The translations under genes were made by a program, and so were the position numbers. The notes under the pieces were generated by a model, which saw only the letters and a program-made list of their open reading frames with translations, made no database searches and had not been told where the DNA came from. Positions 24,130 through 33,134 of a stretch of 60,738 nucleotides of DNA are shown here, piece after piece. Source of the DNA: Bacteroidales bacterium UBA4230. Its GTDB lineage: Bacteria > Bacteroidota > Bacteroidia > Bacteroidales > UBA932. The DNA is taken from contig DGXO01000032.1 in assembly GCA_002395605.1 (NCBI GenBank), positions 8,094 to 68,831 of the forward strand. The letters run 5' to 3'. Numbering within the stretch: position 1 is the stretch's first letter; the number at the start of each line of letters is the position of its first letter.

Positions 24130-26889
24130 TTGGCCGAATTCCTGAGGCAGGTGGCCGCCCATTACTTCCAAGGCCCCGACATAGAGCATACCTGCTTTGT
24201 CTTTCCCAACCGTCGCTCAATGGTGTTTTTCAAAAAATACCTTGGAGAGATGGTTGGGGAAAAGCCTTTGATGGTACCGGATCTCTATACCATCAACGAC
24301 TTCTTCTACAGGGTAAACGGTGTCCACACCACGGACAAGCTTAGCCTTATTCTGGAGCTTTACCACTGCTACAAGGCCCTGAATCCCGCGGCCGAACCCC
24401 TTGACGATTTCATTTTCTGGGGGGAGGTTATCCTTGCGGACTTCGATGACGCCGACAAATACCTGGCAGATCCCCGAGGCCTTTTTAGGAATGTCCTGGA
24501 ATTCAAGGAGATACAGGACAGCTTTGACTATCTTACTCCAACCCAGAAAGAGGCTATAGAGAGTTTCCTCGGCCATTTCCGGGACATTCAGCACCCGGAC
24601 GATGGAATAAAGGGAAGGTTCGTAAAGCTTTGGAACATCCTTTTCCCTCTTTATGAGAGTTTCAACGCAAGGCTCAAGGAAAAGGGAATGGCCTATGAAG
24701 GCATGGTATACCGCTCGCTTGCATCCACCCTCAAAGCCGGAGTGCCGGTCAGGGATGTCCTGGACGGTGTTTTCCCTGAAACAGTAAAATATGTGTTTGT
24801 GGGGCTCAACGCCCTTAACGAATGCGAGAAACTCCTTTTGAGGCGCATGCGTGACGCCGGTCTGGCGGATTTCTCCTGGGACTACTCCAGTTCCATGATA
24901 AAGAATCCGGCCAACAAGTCGTCCTTTTTCATGGAAAAGAATGTGCGGGAGTTCCCTCAGGCGTTTCCCATAGATCCGGACGGGCTCCGGATACCGGAGA
25001 TTACCGTTGTGGATGTCCCGTCGTCCGTGGGGCAGGCAAAACTTGCGCCTTGGGTGTTGTCTCAGACGTCAGGAGACAGCGTTGAAACGGCTTTTGTGCT
25101 CCCGGACGAGTCCCTCCTTCTGCCTCTTCTTAATTCCATTCCGCCGACTTACGATTCCATCAACGTGACCATGGGTTATCCAATGTCGGCAAGCGCCGTT
25201 TATACGCTTCTGGATGCCCTGAGCACGCTTCAGCTAAGGCTCAGGAAGCGTCCGGACGGATGGTATTTCTACCATGCGGCGGTAAGGGCGGTGTTTGCTT
25301 CTGGGCTTTTCCGGGACCTCCTTTCAGAGGAAGAGCGGAAGGTCATTGAGAAGGTCAAGTCTCAGGCGAAGTACTATGTCCCGCAGCATGAACTTCAAGG
25401 CGGGCCGCTCCTCAATCTGGTTTTCACCCCGGTAACGGAAGACCTTTCCCTTTCTTCGGCCGCCCAGAATCACAGACTGGAGGATTATTTCATGGATGTT
25501 GTGGGGTATATAGGCCGATCCCTCACCGGAACCCCCGACATGATGCTGGAGCTGGATTTCGCAAAGCGCTGCATAACCCAGCTCACTATTCTGAGGGGAA
25601 CGGACCTTGATGTCCTGCCCGTCACCCACATGAGGATTATCCGGAGGCTTCTGCAGGGGATATCAGTCCCGTTCAAGGGGGAACCCCTCAAGGGTCTTCA
25701 GATAATGGGACCGCTGGAAACCCGTGCGCTGGATTTCAAGTACCTGGTGGTGCTGAGCGCCAATGAGGGGATGTTCCCAAGGCACAGTGTGAGCCCGTCG
25801 TTCATACCTCCGCAGCTCAGAAAGGGCTTCGGCCTTCCTACTTATGAGTTCCAGGATGCCGTGTGGGCGTATTATTTCTATCGCATGATAGAGCGCCCGG
25901 AGCATGTGTGGCTTGTGTACGACAGCCGCACGGAGGGCCTGAAATCCGGGGAGGAGAGCCGCTACATAAAGCAGCTGGAGTATCATTTCGGGGTTTCTCT
26001 CCAAAAGGTTTCTTCGGCCGCCCCAATTGAGGCACCTAAGCCGGAGGAGGAGATTTTGAAGACACAGGAGCACGTGGACATAGTGAGGGGGAAACTGTTG
26101 TCGGCATCGGCCCTCAAGAATTACATGGACTGCCCGGCGATGTTCTACTACCAGACGGTGAAGGGCCTGAAGACCGACGACGAAGTTGCCGAATCCCTTG
26201 ACTCACGCATGCTGGGGAACGTTTACCACCATGTGATGGAGGACCTTTATGGCAGGGCGCGGGTCATTACCCCCAAGATGCTCTCTGATTTCCGCAAAAA
26301 CACCGGAGCGCTCAAGGCCATTATCCGGAGGGAGGTTATAAAGGAGATGCACTCCATTGAGGTTACGGGCCGAAACCTTGTCCTGGAGGAGGTTATTTTG
26401 GACTATGTCCTTTCTACCTTGAAATACGACTCGTCCCTCCTGGCTTCGGCCGGGGCTCCAGGATTTGAGATTATCGGCCGGGAAAAGCACTATGAAGGGG
26501 AATTTGACGGCTTCAAACTGCACGGCTACATAGACAGGCTGGACTGCTACCGGAGCGGCGAACTCCGCATTGTGGACTACAAGACCGGAAAGGTGGACGA
26601 CGACCGCGAAAACTCCAAGATCGAGCTCCAACTTTTTGTCTATAACCTTCTGTGCCACGGAATTCCGGAGTTCAGCGGCCTCCGGTTCGTAAACTCAATC
26701 TATTCTATCCGGCACATGTATTCCGACCCCCTCCCGGAAGTGCCTGAAGACCCTGCGAAGACCGCAGACATGAAAGCACGGCTTTCGGCCATGCTTTCAG
26801 ACATAGTTAATCTTGATCTTTCCTGGAGCCGCACAGAGGACACAAAAATCTGCGCCTACTGTGCTTTCAAGGATATCTGCGGGCGCTAG
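24130..26889 (+). CDS. AddB-like PD-(D/E)XK nuclease with iron-sulfur cysteines
   Basis: This 919-residue protein resembles AddB, the second subunit of AddAB. It begins with an inactive helicase-like fold (CFVFPNRRSMVFFKKYL) without a Walker A. The C-terminal nuclease has GYIDRLD and VDYKTGK, giving the D...D-x-K signature. One Cys (YMDCPAMFYY) and three at the very end (CAYCAFKDIC) match the iron-sulfur staple of AddB. The start is the TTG at 24130, 3 nt after sppA; no better start exists. The AddA-like subunit is at 1201-4209. The end overlaps the convergent S4 gene by 4 nt. Confidence 0.82.
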   Translation: MAEFLRQVAAHYFQGPDIEHTCFVFPNRRSMVFFKKYLGEMVGEKPLMVPDLYTINDFFYRVNGVHTTDKLSLILELYHCYKALNPAAEPLDDFIFWGEVILADFDDADKYLADPRGLFRNVLEFKEIQDSFDYLTPTQKEAIESFLGHFRDIQHPDDGIKGRFVKLWNILFPLYESFNARLKEKGMAYEGMVYRSLASTLKAGVPVRDVLDGVFPETVKYVFVGLNALNECEKLLLRRMRDAGLADFSWDYSSSMIKNPANKSSFFMEKNVREFPQAFPIDPDGLRIPEITVVDVPSSVGQAKLAPWVLSQTSGDSVETAFVLPDESLLLPLLNSIPPTYDSINVTMGYPMSASAVYTLLDALSTLQLRLRKRPDGWYFYHAAVRAVFASGLFRDLLSEEERKVIEKVKSQAKYYVPQHELQGGPLLNLVFTPVTEDLSLSSAAQNHRLEDYFMDVVGYIGRSLTGTPDMMLELDFAKRCITQLTILRGTDLDVLPVTHMRIIRRLLQGISVPFKGEPLKGLQIMGPLETRALDFKYLVVLSANEGMFPRHSVSPSFIPPQLRKGFGLPTYEFQDAVWAYYFYRMIERPEHVWLVYDSRTEGLKSGEESRYIKQLEYHFGVSLQKVSSAAPIEAPKPEEEILKTQEHVDIVRGKLLSASALKNYMDCPAMFYYQTVKGLKTDDEVAESLDSRMLGNVYHHVMEDLYGRARVITPKMLSDFRKNTGALKAIIRREVIKEMHSIEVTGRNLVLEEVILDYVLSTLKYDSSLLASAGAPGFEIIGREKHYEGEFDGFKLHGYIDRLDCYRSGELRIVDYKTGKVDDDRENSKIELQLFVYNLLCHGIPEFSGLRFVNSIYSIRHMYSDPLPEVPEDPAKTADMKARLSAMLSDIVNLDLSWSRTEDTKICAYCAFKDICGR

Positions 26890-27266
26890 AAGTCCATTTG
26901 GTCCCAGAGCTCCTCTATTTCACGGCGGTCCTTCTTGGTGGGACGGCCTGCGCCGCGGTCCCGGGTTACAAAAAAGGTTTCTACCGGCGCACGGAGTTTG
27001 TCCAGTTCTTCCTGCGGCGTGAGGTTTTCGGCGTATTCGGGGACAACTTTTGCGCCCACGCGCTTTTCAAGGCCGTCTATCACCCTGTAGGTGAAGTTTA
27101 CTGCGCCTTTTCGGACATTTATGATGTCTCCGGGGCGTACGTCCTTGGACGGCTTTGCGTTGACACCGCCAATTTTGACTTTTCCGCCGTTGCAGGCATC
27201 TGTGGCTTCGGAGCGTGTCTTGAACACCCTTATTGCCCAAAGGTATTTGTCAATCCTGACTTCCAT
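26886..27266 (-). CDS. S4-domain RNA-binding protein (Hsp15/HslR family)
   Basis: This 126-residue protein has an N-terminal S4 domain (RIDKYLWAIRVFKTRSEA, then GGKVKIGG...KPSKDVRPGDII) and a basic, charged tail. Hsp15 proteins bind stalled 50S subunits that carry peptidyl-tRNA. It is the last gene of a minus-strand operon and its start overlaps the end of the isomerase-like gene by 17 nt. Confidence 0.85.
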   Translation of the reverse strand: MEVRIDKYLWAIRVFKTRSEATDACNGGKVKIGGVNAKPSKDVRPGDIINVRKGAVNFTYRVIDGLEKRVGAKVVPEYAENLTPQEELDKLRAPVETFFVTRDRGAGRPTKKDRREIEELWDQMDF

Positions 27267-28188
27267 CGTCTATGGGTTCAGAAACAATGTCGTTTTCCGG
27301 CCTGGGGTCCATCCTCACTTCCAGGAGGACGGTGCCGGGGGCGGCAGGGAGAAGGGCGAAGTCCTGGACTTCGGCCGGAATCATTATAAGGTCTCCTTTG
27401 GCTACCTTGTAGTTGTTCGAATGGGCCTGGATGACGGCCTCTCCCTCAAGAGTTATGTAAATGAGGAAGGTGTCGTCTTCGTCGCGGTGGCTTTTGAGGG
27501 CCTGCGACAGGGAAATGGCGTTTACGGTAAACTGGGGGAGGGACACGATGAGCGTGCCTTCGGGCTTTGGAAGGGGATTTCTCCAGGCTCCCATGTCCAC
27601 AAGGTCGAAGGCCTCTTCAAGGTCAGTGTCAAGGTTGAAGCTGAGTTCCGAGGCTTCCGATACTTCAAGGAGCGTAACATCCTTTGCCGAATGGACCATT
27701 CCGGGCGTAATTAGATAAAACTCTCCCTTTGAGGGCTTTACCTTATGAAGAAGGGAGGTGATGGAGCCGTCCTGGCCGGCTTCATAAAGCTGGGCGGCGC
27801 CAACCTCCTTCTTGAATCCAAGGTAAAGGGCGGCGTCCTTGCCGGCGTCCTCCACATACCAGAGAGCCGTTTTTCCAAATGCGTCGTAGCGTTGCTCGGC
27901 GGCTTCGTCGTCCGGGTTCAGGTGAAGGGGAGTGCAGCCTTTTACGTGCATGCGCTTTACAAGCACCGGGAACTGCGTGCCGTACCAGTTGAAGGAAGTT
28001 TCTCCGGAAACTCTTTCGAGGTAGGTCTGCATTATGTCTCCGATGGTGTTTCCTCCAAGCCACCCCTCAGAGGCCATGGAATCTATGAATCCAAGGTCTG
28101 CGAGTTTGTATTCTATGCTTCCCCACGGGGTGTCCTGTTTGTCCGGGAGGAATTTCAGGGGTGTCAGTTTCTTGGTTTCGCTATCCAT
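27250..28188 (-). CDS. Class I mannose-6-phosphate isomerase-like protein
   Basis: This 312-residue double-cupin protein aligns with short type I mannose-6-phosphate isomerases (PWG near the start, FPVLVKRM, NPDDEAAE, GKTALWYV, PGMVHSAKDVTLLEVSEAS). These convert fructose-6-phosphate to mannose-6-phosphate for GDP-mannose synthesis. The usual zinc-site Q-x-H-P is changed to H-L-N-P, so metal binding may differ and activity is not certain. It overlaps pssA by 25 nt and the S4 gene by 17 nt. manC at the left end of the window would use the pathway's product. Confidence 0.75.
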   Translation of the reverse strand: MDSETKKLTPLKFLPDKQDTPWGSIEYKLADLGFIDSMASEGWLGGNTIGDIMQTYLERVSGETSFNWYGTQFPVLVKRMHVKGCTPLHLNPDDEAAEQRYDAFGKTALWYVEDAGKDAALYLGFKKEVGAAQLYEAGQDGSITSLLHKVKPSKGEFYLITPGMVHSAKDVTLLEVSEASELSFNLDTDLEEAFDLVDMGAWRNPLPKPEGTLIVSLPQFTVNAISLSQALKSHRDEDDTFLIYITLEGEAVIQAHSNNYKVAKGDLIMIPAEVQDFALLPAAPGTVLLEVRMDPRPENDIVSEPIDDGSQD

Positions 28189-28856
28189 AAGACAAGGTTT
28201 TCTGCAATGTAAATGCCGAAGATGGCAAGGACTGCAATGCTCCAGTTGAGGCCGAAGACAATGGTTGCGGCAATGGAGGCTACGGCCAGGACAAGAAACA
28301 CTATACGCTTGGTATCCAGGAGTTTATGGCCTTTTGCTATCTTCATGCCGAACATGGGGATCTCGCTCACAAGAAGAAGGCCCATGACCACTGCAAATGC
28401 GGGATAGAACCATCCCGGAAGGGAAATGCCGCTGTAGCACAGCGCTCCGCTCATGATGGCCGCCGTAGGTGTGGCCACCCCTATGAAATCCGTGCCCTGG
28501 CGCTCATCCACATTGAACTTTGCAAGCCTGAGGGCGCTCATGAGGGCAAGGAAGACAGGTATGTAGCACAGCCATTGGGGTGAAAGGCTGGAGTTCACGG
28601 ATGCATACACCAGCATTACGGAGGGAAGTACCCCGAAGCTTACCATATCACACAGTGAGTCCAACTCCTTTCCGATAACGGAATATGCCCCCAGCAGTCT
28701 TGCGGCCAGGCCGTCGCAGAAATCGAATAAGGCGGCGGCAAGCATGAGGAAAAATGCGATGTCTGTCTTTCCCACAACAGCGGCCATCACCCCGATAACT
28801 CCGCACAGGAGATTCATCAGGGTGATGGTGTTGGGAATGTGCTTTTTAATGCTCAT
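28164..28856 (-). CDS. pssA: CDP-diacylglycerol--serine O-phosphatidyltransferase
   Basis: This 230-residue inner-membrane enzyme makes phosphatidylserine, the precursor of phosphatidylethanolamine. The CDP-alcohol phosphotransferase motif DG-x2-AR-x8-G-x3-D-x3-D is complete (DGLAAR ... G ... D ... D, about residues 48-70), and about six membrane segments surround it. It starts at the base next to the stop of the C1 peptidase gene, and the isomerase-like gene begins inside its 3' end. Confidence 0.92.
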   Translation of the reverse strand: MSIKKHIPNTITLMNLLCGVIGVMAAVVGKTDIAFFLMLAAALFDFCDGLAARLLGAYSVIGKELDSLCDMVSFGVLPSVMLVYASVNSSLSPQWLCYIPVFLALMSALRLAKFNVDERQGTDFIGVATPTAAIMSGALCYSGISLPGWFYPAFAVVMGLLLVSEIPMFGMKIAKGHKLLDTKRIVFLVLAVASIAATIVFGLNWSIAVLAIFGIYIAENLVLWIAKPRN

Positions 28857-30023
28857 TTATTTGAGGCCGATCTTTTTGAGGATTTCCTTAGGAACGGCGT
28901 TCTTGTTCACCATAATGTTGAGGGTCTTGCCCTTCACGAATTCCTCTGACATGTACCAGATGCCCTTGTAGGCGCCTGTTTCTCCCCAGGAATTCTTGAT
29001 GAGGTAGTATTTGGTGCCGTTCTGGTCCTTGGCAATGCCGTAGAGGTGCATGCCGTGGTCGTCGGTGGAGGTCTTTTCGTCGTAGTACTCCTGGCGGAGT
29101 TCCTGGGTTACACTTATTTCCTTAGGGGTGACTTTTTCGGCGGGCTTTTCTTCTGCCTTGCCAACCCAGCGCTCCTGGTCCGAGCCGGAAGTGGAGAGGG
29201 CCTCAGTGTCAATGAGGATGGCAAGTCCGTCACGGGTGAAGCCGGGCTCTGAGACGTCTCCGCCCCAAGCTACGGTGTAGCCTTTGTCAATGGCGTAGTC
29301 TATGATGGCCATGAATTCGTCCAGGGGGACGTTCCATGAAGGGGTTGCGCGCCAGTTGTCCTCAACCTCCATTGCAAAGGCGGTGTAGAAGGGGTGATGG
29401 GTGTAGGAGGTGAAGCCGATGTAGTCGGAGAGGTTGATGCCGATGGCATTGGGGGCGATTACTTTATCTTCAGGAATCTCTCCCATGTAGGCGTCCAGGA
29501 TGCCCTCAAGGCCTTTAGGCCATACCTTGGTGAGTTTTCTGTTGGGGTTCTGGATTACGGCGTCTACGTATCCTTTGAGCACGGCGTCAAGTTCTCCCTG
29601 GACGGGTTTGTCGTAGCCGTACTGGAGGCCGGAATATGCATTCTGGTCCATGAGGCCGTAGGTCTGCGCAACTTCCAGGACGTCTCCGAAGTCTGAGCCG
29701 GCGGCAAAGTTCATTTTGCCGTTCATGCGCACATACTTGATTGCGCGGTCATAGTAGGCTTTGCGCACCACGAACATCTCGGAGAAGTCCGGGTAAAGGG
29801 ATGCGTCCTTGATGCCCTTTGCCTTAATAACCTCACTCTCAAGGAATGACAGCGTGCTGAAGCACCAGCAGGTGCCGCTGCGGTACTGATTCTTTATGGG
29901 GGTTATGGGATTTTCCTTGACTGTTGTAAACTCATAATCTGAGGCCTTTACAGGACTGGGTGCCCTCTGGGCGAATGCGCTCACGGCAACTGCCAGAAGC
30001 GCAAGGCTTAGAATCTTTTTCAT
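28857..30023 (-). CDS. Secreted C1-family cysteine peptidase (bleomycin hydrolase/PepC-like)
   Basis: This 388-residue protein has a signal peptide (cleavage after SAFAQ). The papain-fold catalytic residues are visible: Gln and Cys in NQYRSGTCWCFST, His in DDHGMHLYGIA, and Asn in LIKNSWGE. It is shorter than bleomycin hydrolase (about 450). These enzymes act as aminopeptidases. It is the first gene of the operon with pssA, the isomerase-like gene and the S4 gene. Confidence 0.85.
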   Translation of the reverse strand: MKKILSLALLAVAVSAFAQRAPSPVKASDYEFTTVKENPITPIKNQYRSGTCWCFSTLSFLESEVIKAKGIKDASLYPDFSEMFVVRKAYYDRAIKYVRMNGKMNFAAGSDFGDVLEVAQTYGLMDQNAYSGLQYGYDKPVQGELDAVLKGYVDAVIQNPNRKLTKVWPKGLEGILDAYMGEIPEDKVIAPNAIGINLSDYIGFTSYTHHPFYTAFAMEVEDNWRATPSWNVPLDEFMAIIDYAIDKGYTVAWGGDVSEPGFTRDGLAILIDTEALSTSGSDQERWVGKAEEKPAEKVTPKEISVTQELRQEYYDEKTSTDDHGMHLYGIAKDQNGTKYYLIKNSWGETGAYKGIWYMSEEFVKGKTLNIMVNKNAVPKEILKKIGLK

Positions 30024-30047
30024 CGCGTGTCTTTCTATCTATTTTTA

Positions 30048-30055
30048 CAAAAGTA
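30048..30055 (-). promoter_or_regulatory. -7 promoter element TACTTTTG of the C1 peptidase operon
   Basis: A consensus match on the minus strand, about 24 nt before the ATG at 30023. Confidence 0.6.
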
Positions 30056-30067
30056 AGGATTTTTTAG

Positions 30068-30075
30068 TAAATTTG
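30068..30075 (+). promoter_or_regulatory. -7 promoter element TAAATTTG of the 30083 lipoprotein
   Basis: A consensus match followed by 7 nt and ATGATG; the leader can be no more than a few nucleotides. Confidence 0.65.
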
Positions 30076-30082
30076 CGCGTTA

Positions 30083-31156
30083 ATGATGAAAAGAATAGCA
30101 ATAATTGTTTCGGCCATTGCCGCCCTCTTTGCCGTTTCCTGCAAGGAAAAGGGGCCTCAGCCGCGCCAGGCTGTGCCTCTGGTGTACACCGTTGCAAGGG
30201 ATTCGTCCGGCCTTGGGCGCATTGTGGCCCAGGCGGGGCACGCAGGCGCAGACGGCCATATAGTTCTCTTTGGGGAAAGCGCAGACGGAATCCGCCTTGC
30301 ACGCCGTTTCCAAAGCACGGACCGCATAGACAACATAGATGGCAGGTACAAGAGGGACTCCCTTCCGGATTTTGCCGGGGAAACCTTCGATGTCATAATG
30401 GATGCCTACAATGAGCCCTATGCCTCATTCCTCCCTGACTCAACGGGGCTTGATTCCCTTAGGGAATCGGCCGTAAGGGGAGCCCTCTTTGCATGGGACA
30501 GCCTTTCCAAGGCAAAGATAATAGTGTTCACGTCTTCCCTTCATTCCCGTTTCGGCCTGTTTGACGTAGATACCCTCCAGCAGCTGAAAGGCGGGGTATG
30601 CCACCTTGTCTCTCCGGTCCATGAAACCCTTAGGGATGCCTGGGAGGGCGGTGCCAGGAATATAGCCGTGTGGGCTTCGGCCCCCGTACGCGATGCCGGA
30701 GTATATGAAGCCGCTTTCCGGGAAATGGGTCTGGAAGGAAACGTGACTTCCATTACCCCGGAGCCTGCGCTGGATGTTTGCACGGAGTTCCGCTCCCTTC
30801 TTCGGCAGTACAGGGTTACCGGCCGAAAGATGGACGCCCTCATCCTGGACGGATTCGGCATAGTGGATCCCGCTCCGCTTAACTCGGAGATTCCGCTTAT
30901 CCGCCGCAATGCCGCAACGGAAGAGGAGGAAGCCTTTGCCAATATGCTGCCGCAAACCTTTAGAATCATAGAGCCTTCGGCCTGCATCCTTGATGCGGTG
31001 TACGGGCTTTGCCGCCAGCAGAACCTTTTCACCCACAAAATCCGCAAGCCTCAAGTGAGGTATTTCGTTACGGAGGAATCCCTGGAGGGCGGCCTCCAGA
31101 CAGTTCCGCTGAGTGCCCAATATGTCCAGTCAGAATATGTTCCGTATCTCAATTAG
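30083..31156 (+). CDS. Lipoprotein of unknown function (357 aa)
   Basis: Lipobox LFAVSC directs it to the envelope. The mature part has Rossmann-like alternation (VYTVARDSSGLGRIVAQAGHAGADGHIVLF; GGARNIAVWAS; RKMDALILDGFGIVD) that could be a type I periplasmic-binding or racemase-like fold, but no catalytic Cys pair is evident. It overlaps the exonuclease gene, which starts inside its 3' end, so the two are co-expressed. The family is not recognised. Confidence 0.7.
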   Translation: MMKRIAIIVSAIAALFAVSCKEKGPQPRQAVPLVYTVARDSSGLGRIVAQAGHAGADGHIVLFGESADGIRLARRFQSTDRIDNIDGRYKRDSLPDFAGETFDVIMDAYNEPYASFLPDSTGLDSLRESAVRGALFAWDSLSKAKIIVFTSSLHSRFGLFDVDTLQQLKGGVCHLVSPVHETLRDAWEGGARNIAVWASAPVRDAGVYEAAFREMGLEGNVTSITPEPALDVCTEFRSLLRQYRVTGRKMDALILDGFGIVDPAPLNSEIPLIRRNAATEEEEAFANMLPQTFRIIEPSACILDAVYGLCRQQNLFTHKIRKPQVRYFVTEESLEGGLQTVPLSAQYVQSEYVPYLN

Positions 31157-31775
31157 CCCGGAGGAAATAGCCGCGTTGGACCTTGTTTCCTTTCCCGGGG
31201 AAATTGTGCTTGTGGACTCTCTCAACGACACTTTTTACGCTGCCCTGAGATACCTGAGGAGGCAGAAAGTGCTGGGCTTCGACACCGAAACCCGCCCTAC
31301 TTTCTCCCCGGACCAACATTCAAACGGGACAGCTCTCCTTCAGCTCTCCGGCAGCACCAGGGCATACCTTTTCCGTATCCAGAAAACTGGTATTCCCAAG
31401 CGCCTTGCCGCCATCCTTTCCAATCCTTCAATTATTAAGGTGGGCGCCGCAACCGCAGACGACGTCAAGGGACTTCAAAAGTATGCGCTTTTTTCGGCCA
31501 AGAGCTTTGTGGACCTCCAGTCTAAGGTTTGGGAATACGGCATCCGTGACAAGTCCGTCAAGAAGATGACGGCCATTATCCTTGGCGTGAAGATTTCCAA
31601 GGCGCAGCAGCTTTCCAACTGGGAGGCCGAACACCTCTCCGAAAGCCAGCTGAGGTATGCCGCCACAGACGCCTGGGTGTGCCGTGAAATGTATGTGAAA
31701 CTAATGAAGTCCCAGAAGCATCCGCTTTCGGATGAGGAACTTCATCCGGAAAGATACCGTCAAGACAATGGATAA
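31122..31775 (+). CDS. DEDDy 3'-5' exonuclease domain protein (RNase D-like)
   Basis: This 217-residue single-domain exonuclease has motif I FDTETRPTF (D-x-E), motif II around VGAATADDVKGL, and motif III YAATDAWVCREMY with the Tyr and Asp of DEDDy enzymes. The helicase-and-RNase-D C-terminal domains are absent. It may trim RNA or DNA 3' ends. The ATG at 31122 is preferred over a GTG three codons upstream. It overlaps both neighbours, which implies translational coupling. Confidence 0.85.
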   Translation: MSSQNMFRISISPEEIAALDLVSFPGEIVLVDSLNDTFYAALRYLRRQKVLGFDTETRPTFSPDQHSNGTALLQLSGSTRAYLFRIQKTGIPKRLAAILSNPSIIKVGAATADDVKGLQKYALFSAKSFVDLQSKVWEYGIRDKSVKKMTAIILGVKISKAQQLSNWEAEHLSESQLRYAATDAWVCREMYVKLMKSQKHPLSDEELHPERYRQDNG

Positions 31776-32958
31776 AATACTTCTTAAGCCCCGCAGGGAG
31801 GAATCTATCCTGCGTTTCCATCCCTGGGTGTTTTCTGGGGCAATTGCCCAGATCCAGGGCCATCCCTCCGAAGGAGACCTTGTGAGCGTAGTTAGCGCAG
31901 ACGGAAAACTCCTTGCCTGCGGCCACTACCAGATTGGCTCCATTGCCGTCCGTATCCTGAGCTTCGACGAAGATCCCACTTTGCCGGATTTCTGGGTGCG
32001 CATGCTCTCAAGGGCCCTTCGGCTCAGGGAATCCCTTGGGCTTGGAGAAAACGGCACCAACTGCTACCGTCTTGTGCACGGGGAAGGGGACGGCCTGCCC
32101 GGACTCATAGTGGACTTCTATGACGGGGTGTGCGTGCTGCAGGCCCATTCGGTGGGCATGTTCCGCGCTAAAAACGCCATCTCCGATGCCCTCAGGGAGG
32201 TTTACGGACCTTCTCTCAAGGCTGTCTATGACAAGAGTTCCGGCACTGCGCCCTTCAAGGCCGGCCTGGATCTTGTGGACGGGTATCTTTGGAAGGCCCC
32301 GGGTTTTGAGGAGGACGAAGCTGTTGTCCTTGAAAACGGCAACAAGTTCCTTGTCAACTGGAACGAAGGCCAGAAGACGGGCTTTTTCCTGGACCAGCGG
32401 GAAAACCGCGCACGGGTTGGCGCCCTTGCCAAAGGCCGAAACGTGCTCAACCTTTTCTGCTATACCGGCGGATTCTCCATTTACGCCCTTGCAGGCTGTG
32501 CCGTTCATGTAGATTCCGTAGACAGCAGCGCCCGCGCCATGGCAATGGTAGACCGGAATGTGGCGCTGAACGGCTTCGGCTCGGATGACCATACTTCTTA
32601 CTGCGCAGATGCAATTGATTTCCTGAAAAACGTTCCGGAAGGGAAGTACAACCTTATGATAGTGGATCCCCCGGCATTCGCAAAGCACAGGGGCGCGCTC
32701 AAAAACGCCCTCAGGGCATATCAGAGGCTTAATGCCGCCGCCATTTCAAAGGTGGCTCCAGGCGGCTTCGTGTTCACTTTCAGCTGCTCCCAGGTGGTAG
32801 ACAAGGAGGCCTTTTCACTGGCCGTTTTCTCCGCCGCTGCAGAATCCGGCCGAAGCGTTCGGATCCTAGACCGCCTTAACCAGCCCGGAGACCACTCCGT
32901 GAATATTTACCATCCGGAAGGGGAGTACCTGAAGGGTCTTCTCCTTTATGTAGAGTAG
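31768..32958 (+). CDS. RlmI-like class I SAM-dependent 23S rRNA methyltransferase
   Basis: This 396-residue protein has an N-terminal PUA domain (LKPRREESILRFHPWVFSGAI), a middle EEHD-like region and a C-terminal Rossmann methyltransferase. LNLFCYTGGFS binds SAM, VDPPAFAKHR is motif IV and FTFSCSQ follows. RlmI methylates a cytosine at C5 in 23S rRNA; the exact target here is inferred. The ATG at 31768 overlaps the exonuclease stop by 8 nt. Confidence 0.9.
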   Translation: MDKILLKPRREESILRFHPWVFSGAIAQIQGHPSEGDLVSVVSADGKLLACGHYQIGSIAVRILSFDEDPTLPDFWVRMLSRALRLRESLGLGENGTNCYRLVHGEGDGLPGLIVDFYDGVCVLQAHSVGMFRAKNAISDALREVYGPSLKAVYDKSSGTAPFKAGLDLVDGYLWKAPGFEEDEAVVLENGNKFLVNWNEGQKTGFFLDQRENRARVGALAKGRNVLNLFCYTGGFSIYALAGCAVHVDSVDSSARAMAMVDRNVALNGFGSDDHTSYCADAIDFLKNVPEGKYNLMIVDPPAFAKHRGALKNALRAYQRLNAAAISKVAPGGFVFTFSCSQVVDKEAFSLAVFSAAAESGRSVRILDRLNQPGDHSVNIYHPEGEYLKGLLLYVE

Positions 32959-32987
32959 AGGGCCGGGAATTGCCCCTTGCATCGGCT

Positions 32988-33111
32988 GGACCTGGTCCGG
33001 CGCTCCTCCGCAGTACTGACCGCACACGTTTTACCCTCAAAATGTGCATGCTGAGTACCCTGAAGTACTGATTGTGCACATTTTGTGGCATTTTTGTGCA
33101 TGCTTAGTACC
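32988..33111. repeat. Hairpin repeat array, locus A (two 52-bp units)
   Basis: A palindromic head GGACCTGGTCC (32988-32998) is followed by two units with a 52-bp period starting at 33012 and 33064. Each unit begins AGTACTGA and ends GAGTACC or TAGTACC, and its ends pair to form a hairpin. The array lies between the convergent rlmI-like and outer-membrane protein genes. The same layout occurs at locus B (36797-37036). Confidence 0.8.
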
Positions 33112-33134
33112 AATACTCTCTACGGCATTGATGC

